From: Deltaproteobacteria bacterium
GTDB taxonomy: Bacteria; Myxococcota; B64-G9
Direction: 5' to 3'
DNA: 32,253 nt
NCBI GenBank assembly: GCA_019307065.1
Contig: JAFDKH010000034.1
Span: 1-32,253 of the forward strand
This document shows positions 8,063 to 16,170 of the stretch, piece after piece. Position 1 is the stretch's first letter. Each line of letters starts with the position of its first letter. The notes beneath the pieces were generated by a model, which made no database searches, was not told where the DNA came from, and worked only from the letters and a program-made list of their open reading frames with translations. A program made the translations under genes and the position numbers.

Positions 8063-10140
8063 GTATAAGTCCTGCATCTTTTACCAACAGGTTGAAATTG
8101 CTGCCCTTCGCTCTTCTCTTGGCTTTTCAAGGTTTTGTGTACGCTACGGAAAATGGGCCGGTAGAAGAGGAACCCGAAGAGATTACCATAACGGCCGAGC
8201 GCCCCCAAACGGCTTCTTCCGATCAGACAATCCGCGACAAGGATCTCAAATACTTCCCCCGCCGAACCGCTTCCGATCTGATGCGCCTTGTCCCCGGTTT
8301 GCACATTACCCAGCATACCGGCGGCGCCAAGGCCCACCAGATTTTCCTGCGCGGCTTCGACGCCGAGCACGGCCAGGACATCCTGGCCACCATCGACGGC
8401 ATCCCAATCAACGAAGTTTCTCACGTTCACGGACAAGGCTACCTGGACTTGCACTTCTTGATCCCGGAGGTGGTCAGTCAAATCCGAATACTCAAGGGCC
8501 CCTACGATAGTCGCCTGGGCAATTTCGCTACGGCCGGTTCGATCAACTTCACCAGCCTGGCTAGCAAACCCTACAGATCGTCTTTTAGAACCGGCTTGGG
8601 AATGTTCGGCACCTATTCCGGGATGGCCGATCTGTCCCTGGGGTCTTCAGACCGGGCGTTCTACCTGGCTTTGCAAGGCAATCGAACCGATGGTTTCACC
8701 GATCCGGGGCAACTCGAAGCATTCAGAGCGTTTTTGCGGGTGCATGTTAAAGAGCAATCGGGCCAGACGCTTGACGCTCTTTATGCCGGATATCGCGCCC
8801 GTTCCCGAGCAGCCGATATCCTGCCGGCCAGCCTGATCGAGACCGGATTGATCGGTCGCTTCGAAGCTCTAGACGACTCCAACCGGGTGGACGTCGATCG
8901 TCATCTGGTGGGTTTGACGTTCCAGGGCCCGCTCGGCCAGGGCAGATTCATGCTGCGCGGCTACTACAACTTCAAAGACACCCGCATCTTCTCAAACTAT
9001 ACTTTCTATTACTTCAACCAGCGCTACGGCGATCAACTCGAACAATCCGATTTCCGTCACTACGGCGGCCTCGAAGCAGCCTATTCGTTTCTGTCTTCGA
9101 TTAATGACCAAATCAGCTTGGCCCAGGAATACGGAATTCAGTACCGCAGCGACGCCATTTTTCAAACCCAGGCCAACACCGTCAAGAGAGTTCGCTTCAA
9201 CGTGATGAATAACTACCGCATCGGAGAACACAACCTGGGCATCTACACCCATCAGCAACTGCTTTTGGGCGAGCGCTGGATTCTGGTCGGGGGCCTGCGC
9301 TATGACTTGAATGCCGCCTGGGTCTCCGGCACCCAGGATGTCAAAGAACTCGATATCTACACAAACCAGGTGGTCATCCGAAATAATCTGGCGCGGGATT
9401 CGGTGAGCGCTGCGCATGCAATCTCTCCGAAACTTTCGGCCGTGTGTAGCTTGTCGGACGAATGGCAGATTTTTCTCAACTTCGGGCGCGGCTTTGTTAC
9501 CCGACAGGCCCGGGACCAGGCCAATAAAGAAGAGCTATTCGCCTACGCGGTCAACAGCTTAGAGATTAGCACACGCTGGTCGGGCTGGAACAAGCGCTTA
9601 TCGATCGGCTTGGGCGTCTGGTGGATGCACAAGGACAGCGAGCTCGTCTTCGACTCCGAGTTCGGGGGAAGCGTTGCGCGCGGGCCAAGCCATAGAGTCG
9701 GACTGGAGCTCGAGCTTCGCTACCAGCCGATTTCCTGGGTCTGGTTATCAACTGATTTTTTCTTCATTCACGGACGCCTGGATTCAGAATCGGGCTGGCA
9801 GCCCATTCCGAATGCGCCTTCGCTTATGATGACCAACATAGCTTCCCTGCGGCATCCCGGCGGATACAATGCAACCATCCGGGGCCGCCTGCTTGGTCCG
9901 CGCCGACATGACGGCGGCCTCGAATCGGCGGCCTATTACGTTCTCGATTTGATTCTGGCCTATGAAACCAGTCGTTTCGAGATCGCTTTCGAAATAGAAA
10001 ACTTACTTGACAGCAACTGGTACGATTCTATTTTCGCCTACCCAAGCAGGCCCGAGCCCAGCGGACCAATCGACAACGGGCGGCAGGTCACACCGGGATC
10101 ACCTTTCGCATTACGAGTCACACTTACCTATAAAATTTGA
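8050..10140 (+). CDS. TonB-dependent outer-membrane receptor
   Basis: About 696 residues. A signal peptide is visible (LKLLPFALLLAFQGFVYA, then TENG), followed by a TonB-box-like EEITITAE and the plug domain with DLMRLVPGLHITQ, FLRGFDAEHGQDILATIDG and a His-bearing stretch SHVHGQGYLDLHFLIPE. The rest is beta-barrel sequence ending in LRVTLTYKI. It should import a ligand across the outer membrane using TonB energy. The His-rich plug segment and the His-rich lipoprotein next door hint at a metal or metal complex; this is inference. The start is unclear: GTG 8032, ATG 8050 and TTG 8092 are all in frame and none has a good ribosome site. TTG 8092 would give the most compact signal peptide. Confidence 0.9.
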   Translation: MCYVCISPASFTNRLKLLPFALLLAFQGFVYATENGPVEEEPEEITITAERPQTASSDQTIRDKDLKYFPRRTASDLMRLVPGLHITQHTGGAKAHQIFLRGFDAEHGQDILATIDGIPINEVSHVHGQGYLDLHFLIPEVVSQIRILKGPYDSRLGNFATAGSINFTSLASKPYRSSFRTGLGMFGTYSGMADLSLGSSDRAFYLALQGNRTDGFTDPGQLEAFRAFLRVHVKEQSGQTLDALYAGYRARSRAADILPASLIETGLIGRFEALDDSNRVDVDRHLVGLTFQGPLGQGRFMLRGYYNFKDTRIFSNYTFYYFNQRYGDQLEQSDFRHYGGLEAAYSFLSSINDQISLAQEYGIQYRSDAIFQTQANTVKRVRFNVMNNYRIGEHNLGIYTHQQLLLGERWILVGGLRYDLNAAWVSGTQDVKELDIYTNQVVIRNNLARDSVSAAHAISPKLSAVCSLSDEWQIFLNFGRGFVTRQARDQANKEELFAYAVNSLEISTRWSGWNKRLSIGLGVWWMHKDSELVFDSEFGGSVARGPSHRVGLELELRYQPISWVWLSTDFFFIHGRLDSESGWQPIPNAPSLMMTNIASLRHPGGYNATIRGRLLGPRRHDGGLESAAYYVLDLILAYETSRFEIAFEIENLLDSNWYDSIFAYPSRPEPSGPIDNGRQVTPGSPFALRVTLTYKI

Positions 10141-10157
10141 ACCAGGTCTGGAGGACA

Positions 10158-10994
10158 ATGATGAAGATTTTCAAAACGAGCGCGCTTGCAATCCTGCTAG
10201 TCAGCCTGGCTGCCTGCGGCGGCACAGCTGATCCAAAAACCGGAACCCTGAAACTGATGGCCAACGGGGAAGACTTCGTCCGTGAAGGTTTCATCTCGGA
10301 AGACGGCTGGTCGATTAGCTTCGAGGCGGTCTACCTGAACGTCGAGAGCCCGACCGCCTATCAGGTCGTCGAAGAATCCCAAAACGCTTTGACCATCAGG
10401 CACGGCGGTCATCCCCATGAATACATCCCCGAAGGGTCGGCTCATGTCGCCTTGCTCGGTGAGTATTTCCTTTCGCTCAAGCAAGAGGCTTTCGAGGTCG
10501 GCCGGGACGAAAACGCCCCGATCGGCAACTACAACCGGCTGGCCTTCAATGTGAAAAAAGCAACAACCGCTAGTCAGGGGCTGTTAGCCGCATATGAAGG
10601 CTATTCAATCGTGCTGGCGGGAACCGCCACGAAAGACAGCGATACAATAGACTTCTTGATAAAATTCGATGAAGAGATGAGCTACTCCGATTGCGGTCCC
10701 AATGAATATGCCGGTGTACTGGCCGAAGACGGTCAGGCAATGGCCGAGATGACGTTTCACTTCGATCATGTCTTCGGAGATTTCGACGAGGGAGATCCGG
10801 ATCCTGAGGATGAAAATACGATCAACTACCTGGCGATAGGTTTCGGACCGTTCGCCGAACTGGCCCAGGCAACCACCCTCGATATTGACCAGGCCCAGTT
10901 GGGTGAGCTATTGACCGGGGCCGTTTATCTGCAATTAATCGACGCTGTCAGGACCTTGGGCCACAGCGGCGAAGCTCACTGCCACTACGAATAA
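10158..10994 (+). CDS. His-rich predicted metal-binding lipoprotein
   Basis: A 278-residue lipoprotein: ATGATG start with GGAGG four bases upstream, a signal peptide and a LAAC lipobox near residues 18-21. The gene starts 17 bases after the TonB receptor stop, so the two are co-transcribed. Three His/acidic clusters stand out: RHGGHPHEY, FHFDHVFGDFDEGD and a C-terminal HSGEAHCHYE. These could bind Zn, Cu or another metal at the cell surface or in the periplasm, passing it to the receptor. I do not recognise a named family; a resemblance to MbnP-like or DUF4382-like lipoproteins was considered but cannot be shown by eye. Confidence 0.8.
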   Translation: MMKIFKTSALAILLVSLAACGGTADPKTGTLKLMANGEDFVREGFISEDGWSISFEAVYLNVESPTAYQVVEESQNALTIRHGGHPHEYIPEGSAHVALLGEYFLSLKQEAFEVGRDENAPIGNYNRLAFNVKKATTASQGLLAAYEGYSIVLAGTATKDSDTIDFLIKFDEEMSYSDCGPNEYAGVLAEDGQAMAEMTFHFDHVFGDFDEGDPDPEDENTINYLAIGFGPFAELAQATTLDIDQAQLGELLTGAVYLQLIDAVRTLGHSGEAHCHYE

Positions 10995-11088
10995 TACCGC
11001 CACAAGCGGCGCATATCGCCGGCTGGCCAAGTTGCTGGCCGAGATGTAAAGTCATTATATTTCAGATTGTTACGCTCAAAGTCTGTCC

Positions 11089-11104
11089 AGGCACGATATC
11101 TGCA
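11089..11104 (+). promoter_or_regulatory. Sigma-54 (-24/-12) promoter candidate for pspA
   Basis: AGGCACG-ATAT-CTGCA matches the consensus TGGCACG-N4-TTGCA at 10 of 12 defined positions. The near-invariant GG (11090-11091) and GC (11102-11103) are separated by exactly 10 bases. Transcription would begin near 11115, about 35 bases before the pspA start. Two CTGGCC repeats at 11023-11028 and 11035-11040, some 50-65 bp upstream, could be activator sites. Sigma-54 control is classic for pspA operons in enterobacteria. Confidence 0.62.
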
Positions 11105-11149
11105 AATGATCTATCAGACAATAACGAACCCTAAAAAAAGGAGAGGGTC

Positions 11150-11869
11150 ATGGGAGTTTTATCAAGAATCAACGATATCGTGCGGTCCAATCTCAACGAA
11201 TTGGTCAGCAAGGCCGAGAACCCGGAGAAGCTTCTCAATCAGGCTATCCTGGACATGGAAAAACACCTGCGCAAGGCAAAAACTCAGGTGGTCGACACCA
11301 TCGCAGCCGAGAAAACCATGGAAAAGAAGCGTCTTTCGGTGCTCGACTCGGCTGCCCGCTGGGAGCGCCGGGCCGGTATGGCACTCAAGGCCGCTGACGA
11401 AGATCTGGCGCGCCTGGCCATTATTCGCCGGAACGAATTCGTGGACCACGCCAATAGCCTTGAAGAACAAGTCAAGGTTCAGCGGGAATATGTCGGAGCC
11501 TTGAAACAAGGCCTGGTCTCTTTAGAAGAACGCTATCGGGACGCTAAACACCGTCGTCAGGCGCTGGTCGCCCGCGCGCGGGCCGCCAAGGTTCGCAAGA
11601 AAACCGCCAAAACCATGGGTTCTGACAAAGTCCCGGGTACTGTGGCCGAATCGCGTGCCTTCGATACCTTCGACCGCATGGAAGACAAAGTCTTGGCGAT
11701 CGAGGCTCAAGTTGAGGCCTATGCCGAGTTGGCAGCCCCCGAGGCCGGCGCAACAAATGAAGCTGCCTTAGACGCCCGCTTCGCGGCCATGGAGAATGAT
11801 AAAGACCTCGAACAACAGTTGGATAAACTCAAAAAACAGGTCGCCGGCAAGGGTAAGGCAGCCTCGTGA
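11150..11869 (+). CDS. pspA: PspA/IM30 family membrane-stress protein (first copy)
   Basis: A 239-residue PspA/Vipp1-type ESCRT-III-like protein, which binds and remodels the inner membrane when it is damaged. The N-terminal amphipathic helix (MGVLSRINDIVRSNLNEL) binds lipid; KAENPEKLLNQAILDME is the family signature that follows. The rest is a long coiled coil to about residue 180, then an Ala-rich linker and a short terminal helix. The start is fixed by AAAGGAGAGGG before ATG. It heads the module and lies behind a sigma-54-type promoter. The C-terminal Lys/Ala tail is somewhat longer than in minimal PspA. Confidence 0.93.
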   Translation: MGVLSRINDIVRSNLNELVSKAENPEKLLNQAILDMEKHLRKAKTQVVDTIAAEKTMEKKRLSVLDSAARWERRAGMALKAADEDLARLAIIRRNEFVDHANSLEEQVKVQREYVGALKQGLVSLEERYRDAKHRRQALVARARAAKVRKKTAKTMGSDKVPGTVAESRAFDTFDRMEDKVLAIEAQVEAYAELAAPEAGATNEAALDARFAAMENDKDLEQQLDKLKKQVAGKGKAAS

Positions 11870-11878
11870 AGCGCTAAA

Positions 11879-11913
11879 ACCCGTTGACATAACGGGTATA
11901 TCGGCCGTATCGT
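11879..11913 (+). promoter_or_regulatory. Sigma-70-like promoter with its -35 box inside a hairpin/palindrome
   Basis: TTGACA (11884-11889) and TATCGT (11908-11913) are 18 bases apart, between the two pspA genes. The -35 box lies within ACCCGTT-GACAT-AACGGGT (11879-11897), a 7-bp inverted repeat. It could be a repressor site over the promoter, or an RNA hairpin that limits read-through from the first pspA. Confidence 0.4.
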
Positions 11914-11962
11914 CGGTTCATCCGGGCAGGCTGGACCGAGTGGCGGCAGGGAGTGCAAGGAT

Positions 11963-12655
11963 ATGGGTATCCTCGAACGAACCAAGCATGTCATCCGGGC
12001 GGATCTGAATGATCTGCTGAAAAAGGCCAAGAACCCAGCATTGGTTCTAGACGCCTACCTGGACGACCTGGAAGTGGTAATGGCCGAGGCAATCAGTATC
12101 CGCGACGCCGAAGAAGCCGAACGCGGCATATATGCAGCCCGGCTCCGGGATTTGAAAGCTGTCATGAAAAGTCTCGAACAGAAAGCTGTGACATGCCTGA
12201 AAAGAGGCGATGAGGAATTGGCTCGTACGGCCCTGGAACGTAAGCTGGATATCAAAGATGACGTTGACGAACTCAAACAAGAGCTCGAACAGCGGGCCGC
12301 CAGCCTGGATATCTTGAAAGAAAGCGTCCGGACGCTGAAAGTCCGCATTGGCGAAGTCAACCGTCGTCGCCGGGAACTGCGCTTCAGGCGCCAGATTGTT
12401 CAGGCCCGCAGCGAACTTCAGGAGAGCATGAGCCGGCTGGGGTACAATCACGACGAATCGATTATCAGCCAGGCCCACGACGATCTGACCGACCTAGAGG
12501 GCCGACTAGAGGCCGAAGAGACCTGGAGTAAAGAAAGCGTCGATGATCGGGTCCTGCGCCTCGAAGTGGCCGCGCGCAGGCGCCAACGAGAGCAAGCCAT
12601 TGACAGTGAAATTGTTTTTTTACGCCGTCAGATGAAGAAAAGGAAAAAGGGCTGA
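11963..12655 (+). CDS. PspA/IM30 family protein (second, divergent copy)
   Basis: A 230-residue paralogue of the preceding gene with the same opening pattern (MGILERTKHVIRADLNDLL, then KAKNPALVLDAYLDDLE). It is coiled coil through most of its length and ends in a basic RRQMKKRKKG tail. The two copies share the N-terminal membrane helix and the signature but diverge strongly in the coil, so they probably form hetero-assemblies or have separate jobs. AAGGAT precedes the ATG. The stop overlaps the next start (TGATG), indicating translational coupling to the unrecognised helical protein. Confidence 0.88.
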   Translation: MGILERTKHVIRADLNDLLKKAKNPALVLDAYLDDLEVVMAEAISIRDAEEAERGIYAARLRDLKAVMKSLEQKAVTCLKRGDEELARTALERKLDIKDDVDELKQELEQRAASLDILKESVRTLKVRIGEVNRRRRELRFRRQIVQARSELQESMSRLGYNHDESIISQAHDDLTDLEGRLEAEETWSKESVDDRVLRLEVAARRRQREQAIDSEIVFLRRQMKKRKKG

Positions 12656-13410
12656 TGCTCGATCTGGTACACGAAGAAGAAATCGTAACCCAGACTTCCG
12701 GGATGGCGTTTGAACAACTCCTCCAAACGGTTGACGCGGTCAGTCCGGCCAACTTGTCTGATGTATACGACCAGGCTACCGACCGCTACATGGTCCTGGC
12801 CGGCAAGGGAACCAGAACCCGTGAAGAAAACCTTGAGCTGGATCGGCTCGACTCCTCCTTGCGGATGGTATTGGGCGAATCCGGCTTACTGACTTTCGCC
12901 GCCCGATTGATCATGGTAATCGACAGCGCGCGCTTAGGAGTCCTGGCCTTTAAAACGACCAGCTCGAGCGTAAAAGACTTGAACGAGGCCCGGCTGACCC
13001 TGGGTTTGGCAGCCGCAACCTGCCGCGAGAACTTCAAACGCACTCCGATTCCGGTCAATTCTAAAGAGATTTCCGAACTATTCGCGCGCGCCAGCTCGAT
13101 AGCTGCGACGCTTTCAGGAATCCGCAGCTCGACACCTTTTTGGCGCCGGCTGTTTGGCTTTGAGCAGGTGGCCGGGCAAACTGTGGCCAGGCTGCTCGAT
13201 CAACTGGACAGATCCAACTCAGGCAACGAAGCCTGGTTGAGTGCGCAGAAATTTTTGAATCCGAAGAAAATCAGTTCAGGTGAACGCATTGAACGCGTGA
13301 ACCTGTGTTACCAACTCTCCGGATTAGCGGCCTGCTATCGCATCCTGCTCGATGCGGGCGAGGGTTTTAGCAATGCCGCTGAACTGGTCAAGGGAGGCTT
13401 GGGTGCTTAA
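12655..13410 (+). CDS. Unrecognised helical protein of the PspA/flotillin module
   Basis: A 251-residue, probably all-helical, soluble protein with no signal peptide or membrane segment. I do not recognise the family. Its start codon overlaps the stop of the second pspA by one base, and AGGAAAAAGG serves as ribosome site. Visible features are an acidic N-terminus (VHEEEIV), a charged middle (KGTRTREENLELDRLDSS) and a WRRLFGFEQ stretch near residue 165. Tight coupling to a PspA suggests a direct partner or adaptor, perhaps one that regulates PspA assembly. That is inference from position only. Confidence 0.8.
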   Translation: MLDLVHEEEIVTQTSGMAFEQLLQTVDAVSPANLSDVYDQATDRYMVLAGKGTRTREENLELDRLDSSLRMVLGESGLLTFAARLIMVIDSARLGVLAFKTTSSSVKDLNEARLTLGLAAATCRENFKRTPIPVNSKEISELFARASSIAATLSGIRSSTPFWRRLFGFEQVAGQTVARLLDQLDRSNSGNEAWLSAQKFLNPKKISSGERIERVNLCYQLSGLAACYRILLDAGEGFSNAAELVKGGLGA

Positions 13411-13455
13411 TAACTTTAATGGCCAAATAACACGGCCACTGGGGGTCTGATCGCC

Positions 13456-14097
13456 ATGTTGACCTTCTATTTCATTTGCGTACTGGTAGGTTTGATCTTT
13501 GCAGTCCTGTCCTTCATCTTCTCGGGCGGTTTCGAAGCCAACGTTGATATCGCCGCTGACGTCGGGGCCGATGCCGGCGGGGATTTCGGTCACGATGTCA
13601 CCGGCGGTGACGTCGGCGTGGGCGATGTGCACTTTCCGCTCTTCAGCCCGGTTGTCTTGGCCTGTTTCGTGACAGCTTTCGGCGGGGGCGGGATCATCGG
13701 CTTGAAGATGTTCCCCTTCATGCCAATCCTGAGCCTGTTGTTCGCCATTGGTTCCGGTCTGCTGGTCGGCTTGCTGGTCGGGTTCATCGTCATGAAGATT
13801 TTCACAGCCTTACAGGTCAACGCCATAACCACAGCCAGGAGCCTGATCGGTTCGGTAGCCGAGGTCACCGAAATTATCGGGGCCGCGGGTGTCGGACAGA
13901 TCTCCTTCTCCGGCAGGCAAGGCCGGGTTTCCGGGCCGGCCCGCAGCGAAGAAAACAAAGACATCGGGCGGCACGCCATGGTAACTATTACCCGGGTAGT
14001 CGGCGGGCTGTATTATGTGCGCGAACACGTCGACGAGAAGCTGCGCAACGTACCCGAGGCCAAAGAAGACAAGACTTCAAAAAAAGATAAAAAATAG
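13456..14097 (+). CDS. NfeD-like membrane protein with C-terminal OB-fold
   Basis: A 213-residue protein with an N-terminal membrane helix (FYFICVLVGLIFAVLSFIF) and a Gly/Asp/Val-rich loop (about 25-57). Further membrane segments lie around 58-80 and 85-115. A cytosolic beta-rich domain follows (about 125-195) with the pattern LIGSVAEVTEIIG ... GQISFSG ... GRHAMVTITRVVGG seen in NfeD OB-folds, and the tail is Lys-rich. NfeD proteins are usually encoded next to SPFH/flotillin genes and help form membrane microdomains, and this one directly precedes the flotillin. The start has no strong ribosome site; GGGGGT lies about 10 bases before the ATG. Confidence 0.82.
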   Translation: MLTFYFICVLVGLIFAVLSFIFSGGFEANVDIAADVGADAGGDFGHDVTGGDVGVGDVHFPLFSPVVLACFVTAFGGGGIIGLKMFPFMPILSLLFAIGSGLLVGLLVGFIVMKIFTALQVNAITTARSLIGSVAEVTEIIGAAGVGQISFSGRQGRVSGPARSEENKDIGRHAMVTITRVVGGLYYVREHVDEKLRNVPEAKEDKTSKKDKK

Positions 14098-14156
14098 ATA
14101 CGAGTAGTCAATTATTATTGCGATAGATTTTCAGCCAGCTTTAAGGAGGGATAGAA

Positions 14157-15623
14157 ATGCCAGAAAGTATTGACCAACTATTGGTTTGGGTGGTGGTAGG
14201 CGTAGTCTTAGTATTTTTCCTCTTGATCGTCGTCATCCTTAAGCGCTATCAGAAGGTCGGGCCCAACGAAGCCATGATCATCTCGGGTGGCATGACCGGC
14301 GGAGTGCCCAAAGTCGTTCAGGGCGGCGGTGCCTTCGTCTGGCCGATCATTCAAAAGGCCGAGATTCTCAGCCTCGAAGTAATCACGATCGATGTACGCA
14401 CACCCGAGGTCTACACCGAGCAAGGCGTTCCGGTTATTGTCGACGGTATCGCCCAGATCAAGGTCCACGCCACTGATGAGGGTATCCGCACGGCCGGCGA
14501 GCAATTCCTCGGCCGCGGCCGCAACGAGATCATGAACGTCGCCAAGCAGACTCTCGAAGGCCACTTGCGCGCTATCCTGGGTCAGATGATAGTCGAGGAC
14601 ATCTACAAGAACCGCGATCTTTTCTCCACCAAGGTCCAAGAGACTTCAGCCACCGACTTCGCCAAGATGGGGCTGGAAATCATCTCGTTCACCTTGCGCG
14701 ACATCAAGGACAATGAGGGCTACCTGGATGCCCTGGGTAAGCCGCGCCTGGCCCAGGTCAAGCGCGACGCCATAGTCGCCCAGGCCGAAGCCGACCGCGA
14801 CGCCGTGATCAAGAGCTCGCAGGCCAAGAAGGCCGGAGAAACCGAGCGTTTCATTCAGGAAACCCAGATCGCCGAGGCCAACCGGGATTACAACGTCAAG
14901 GTCGCCGAGTACCAGGTCACGGTCAACGATAAAAAAGCCGAGGCCGACCTGGCCTATGACTTGAGCAAGTACCGCAAGGCCCAGGCCGTCAAGAAGGAAG
15001 AAGTTCAGATCGTGGTGGTCGAAAAAGAACAGCAAGTCATCGTCCAGGAGCGGGAGATCGCCCGTAAGGAAAAAGAACTGGACGCCATGGTCAACAAACC
15101 GGCCGACGCCCGGCGCTACGCCGTCCAGGTCCAGGCCGACGCCGAGAAATACAAGATCGAGGCCGAAGCCGTCGGTCGCGCCCAGGCCAACAAGGCCCAG
15201 GGTTTCGCCGAAGCCGAAGTCATCGAAGCCACCGGTAACGCCGATGCGGCCGCCACCAAGGCCCGCGGTCTGGCCAAGGCCGAAGTCATCCAGGCCCAGG
15301 GTCTGGCCGAGGCCCAGGCCATGGCCAAGAAAGCCGAGAGCTGGAAGCAATACAACGAGGCCGCCATCACCCAGATGTTCGTCGAGGTTCTGCCGGAACT
15401 GGCCAAGAATATCGCCGAGCCGCTCTCCAAGACAGAGAAGATCGTAATCGTCAACTCGGGCGGCGAGACGGCCGGGGCCTCCAAGATCACCGCTGACATC
15501 ACCAACATTATCGCCCAGCTTCCGCCGGTGGTCGAAGCCCTGGCGGGCGTCAACCTGACCGACATGCTCAAAAAGGTCCCCGGACTTGGTGGAGGAAAAA
15601 AACCACCAGTCAAATCGAGCTGA
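14157..15623 (+). CDS. Flotillin family (SPFH/band 7) protein
   Basis: A 488-residue flotillin. An N-terminal hairpin or membrane segment (LLVWVVVGVVLVFFLLIVVIL) is followed by the SPFH domain (about 30-200; VGPNEAMIISGG, then VDGIAQIKVH). A long Ala/Glu/Lys-rich coiled coil with the repeated AEA patterns typical of the flotillin domain (about 200-400) and a Gly/Pro/Lys tail complete it. Flotillins oligomerise at the inner membrane and organise ordered lipid domains. AAGGAGGGA eight bases before ATG is the strongest ribosome site in the module. The extreme codon bias of the coiled coil produces long open frames on the opposite strand, which I regard as shadows. Confidence 0.95.
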   Translation: MPESIDQLLVWVVVGVVLVFFLLIVVILKRYQKVGPNEAMIISGGMTGGVPKVVQGGGAFVWPIIQKAEILSLEVITIDVRTPEVYTEQGVPVIVDGIAQIKVHATDEGIRTAGEQFLGRGRNEIMNVAKQTLEGHLRAILGQMIVEDIYKNRDLFSTKVQETSATDFAKMGLEIISFTLRDIKDNEGYLDALGKPRLAQVKRDAIVAQAEADRDAVIKSSQAKKAGETERFIQETQIAEANRDYNVKVAEYQVTVNDKKAEADLAYDLSKYRKAQAVKKEEVQIVVVEKEQQVIVQEREIARKEKELDAMVNKPADARRYAVQVQADAEKYKIEAEAVGRAQANKAQGFAEAEVIEATGNADAAATKARGLAKAEVIQAQGLAEAQAMAKKAESWKQYNEAAITQMFVEVLPELAKNIAEPLSKTEKIVIVNSGGETAGASKITADITNIIAQLPPVVEALAGVNLTDMLKKVPGLGGGKKPPVKSS

Positions 15624-15642
15624 TAAAACAGGAGCGACACAC

Positions 15643-16152
15643 GTGAAGCTATTACTGTCTGCTTTAGTAGCCAGCATTTGCCTGATGATATGCCCGGCTT
15701 GCGAACGGGGCGGCGATCAGTCCGCTCCGTTGGCAAGCGAACAAAAAGATCAGGTTGTCGCGGGCATGGCGGCCTTCAAAGAAGGCAGGTTGGACAAAGC
15801 AATCGAGCATTACCAGCTGGCTCTCAAAGACAAACCGCGCTCGGCCGTTGTTTACAATCTCTTGGGGATGGCTTATCGCTTTTCGTACAACAAAAAGCCC
15901 AGCCCGGAATTGAAAGACAAAGAGATTGCCGCCTTTGAAAAATCGATCGAAATCGATCCGAAATTCGCGGTCGCTTTGGTCAATTTGGGTTCAACCCATT
16001 ATTACATGGGCGACAAAGTCAAGGCGGCCGAGCAGTTCAAGCAGACTTTGAAGATTATGCCCAATCATCCCCAGGCGGCCGAGTTGAAGAAAATGATTGC
16101 CGAGGCCGATAAAATTAAGCCCGAAGCAGACACCAAAGATAAAACAGAGTAG
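15643..16152 (+). CDS. TPR-repeat protein with a signal peptide, probable lipoprotein
   Basis: A 169-residue protein starting at GTG 15643, with AGGAG eight bases upstream. The N-terminus (KLLLSALVASICLMICPAC) is a signal peptide ending at a Cys that could be lipidated, though CPAC is a poor lipobox. Residues about 40-150 hold at least three TPR units (MAAFKEGRLDKAIEHYQLAL; YNLLGMAYRF; AVALVNLGSTHYYMGDKVKA). The tail is Lys/Glu-rich. It lies 19 bases after the flotillin gene and 18 before the carbonic-anhydrase-like gene, so it is part of the same operon. A periplasmic scaffold role is plausible. A longer start inside the flotillin gene was rejected. Confidence 0.82.
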   Translation: MKLLLSALVASICLMICPACERGGDQSAPLASEQKDQVVAGMAAFKEGRLDKAIEHYQLALKDKPRSAVVYNLLGMAYRFSYNKKPSPELKDKEIAAFEKSIEIDPKFAVALVNLGSTHYYMGDKVKAAEQFKQTLKIMPNHPQAAELKKMIAEADKIKPEADTKDKTE

Positions 16153-16170
16153 ACCTCCCCTGGAGGAAAT

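Noticed and set aside
7995-8510. Plus-strand 171-codon frame over the 5' end of the TonB receptor gene
   Set aside because: The overlapping frame encodes the signal peptide, TonB box and plug; this one is Arg/Pro-rich out-of-frame sequence.
10995-11060. Possible terminator hairpins after the lipoprotein gene
   Set aside because: CCGC/GCGG and the TGGCCA repeats are short and no U-run follows.
14646-15736. Long open frames (up to 343 codons) on the minus strand opposite the flotillin gene
   Set aside because: They mirror the strongly biased GCC/GAG/AAG codons of the flotillin coiled coil; the product is Gly/Leu/Asp-rich without any family pattern.
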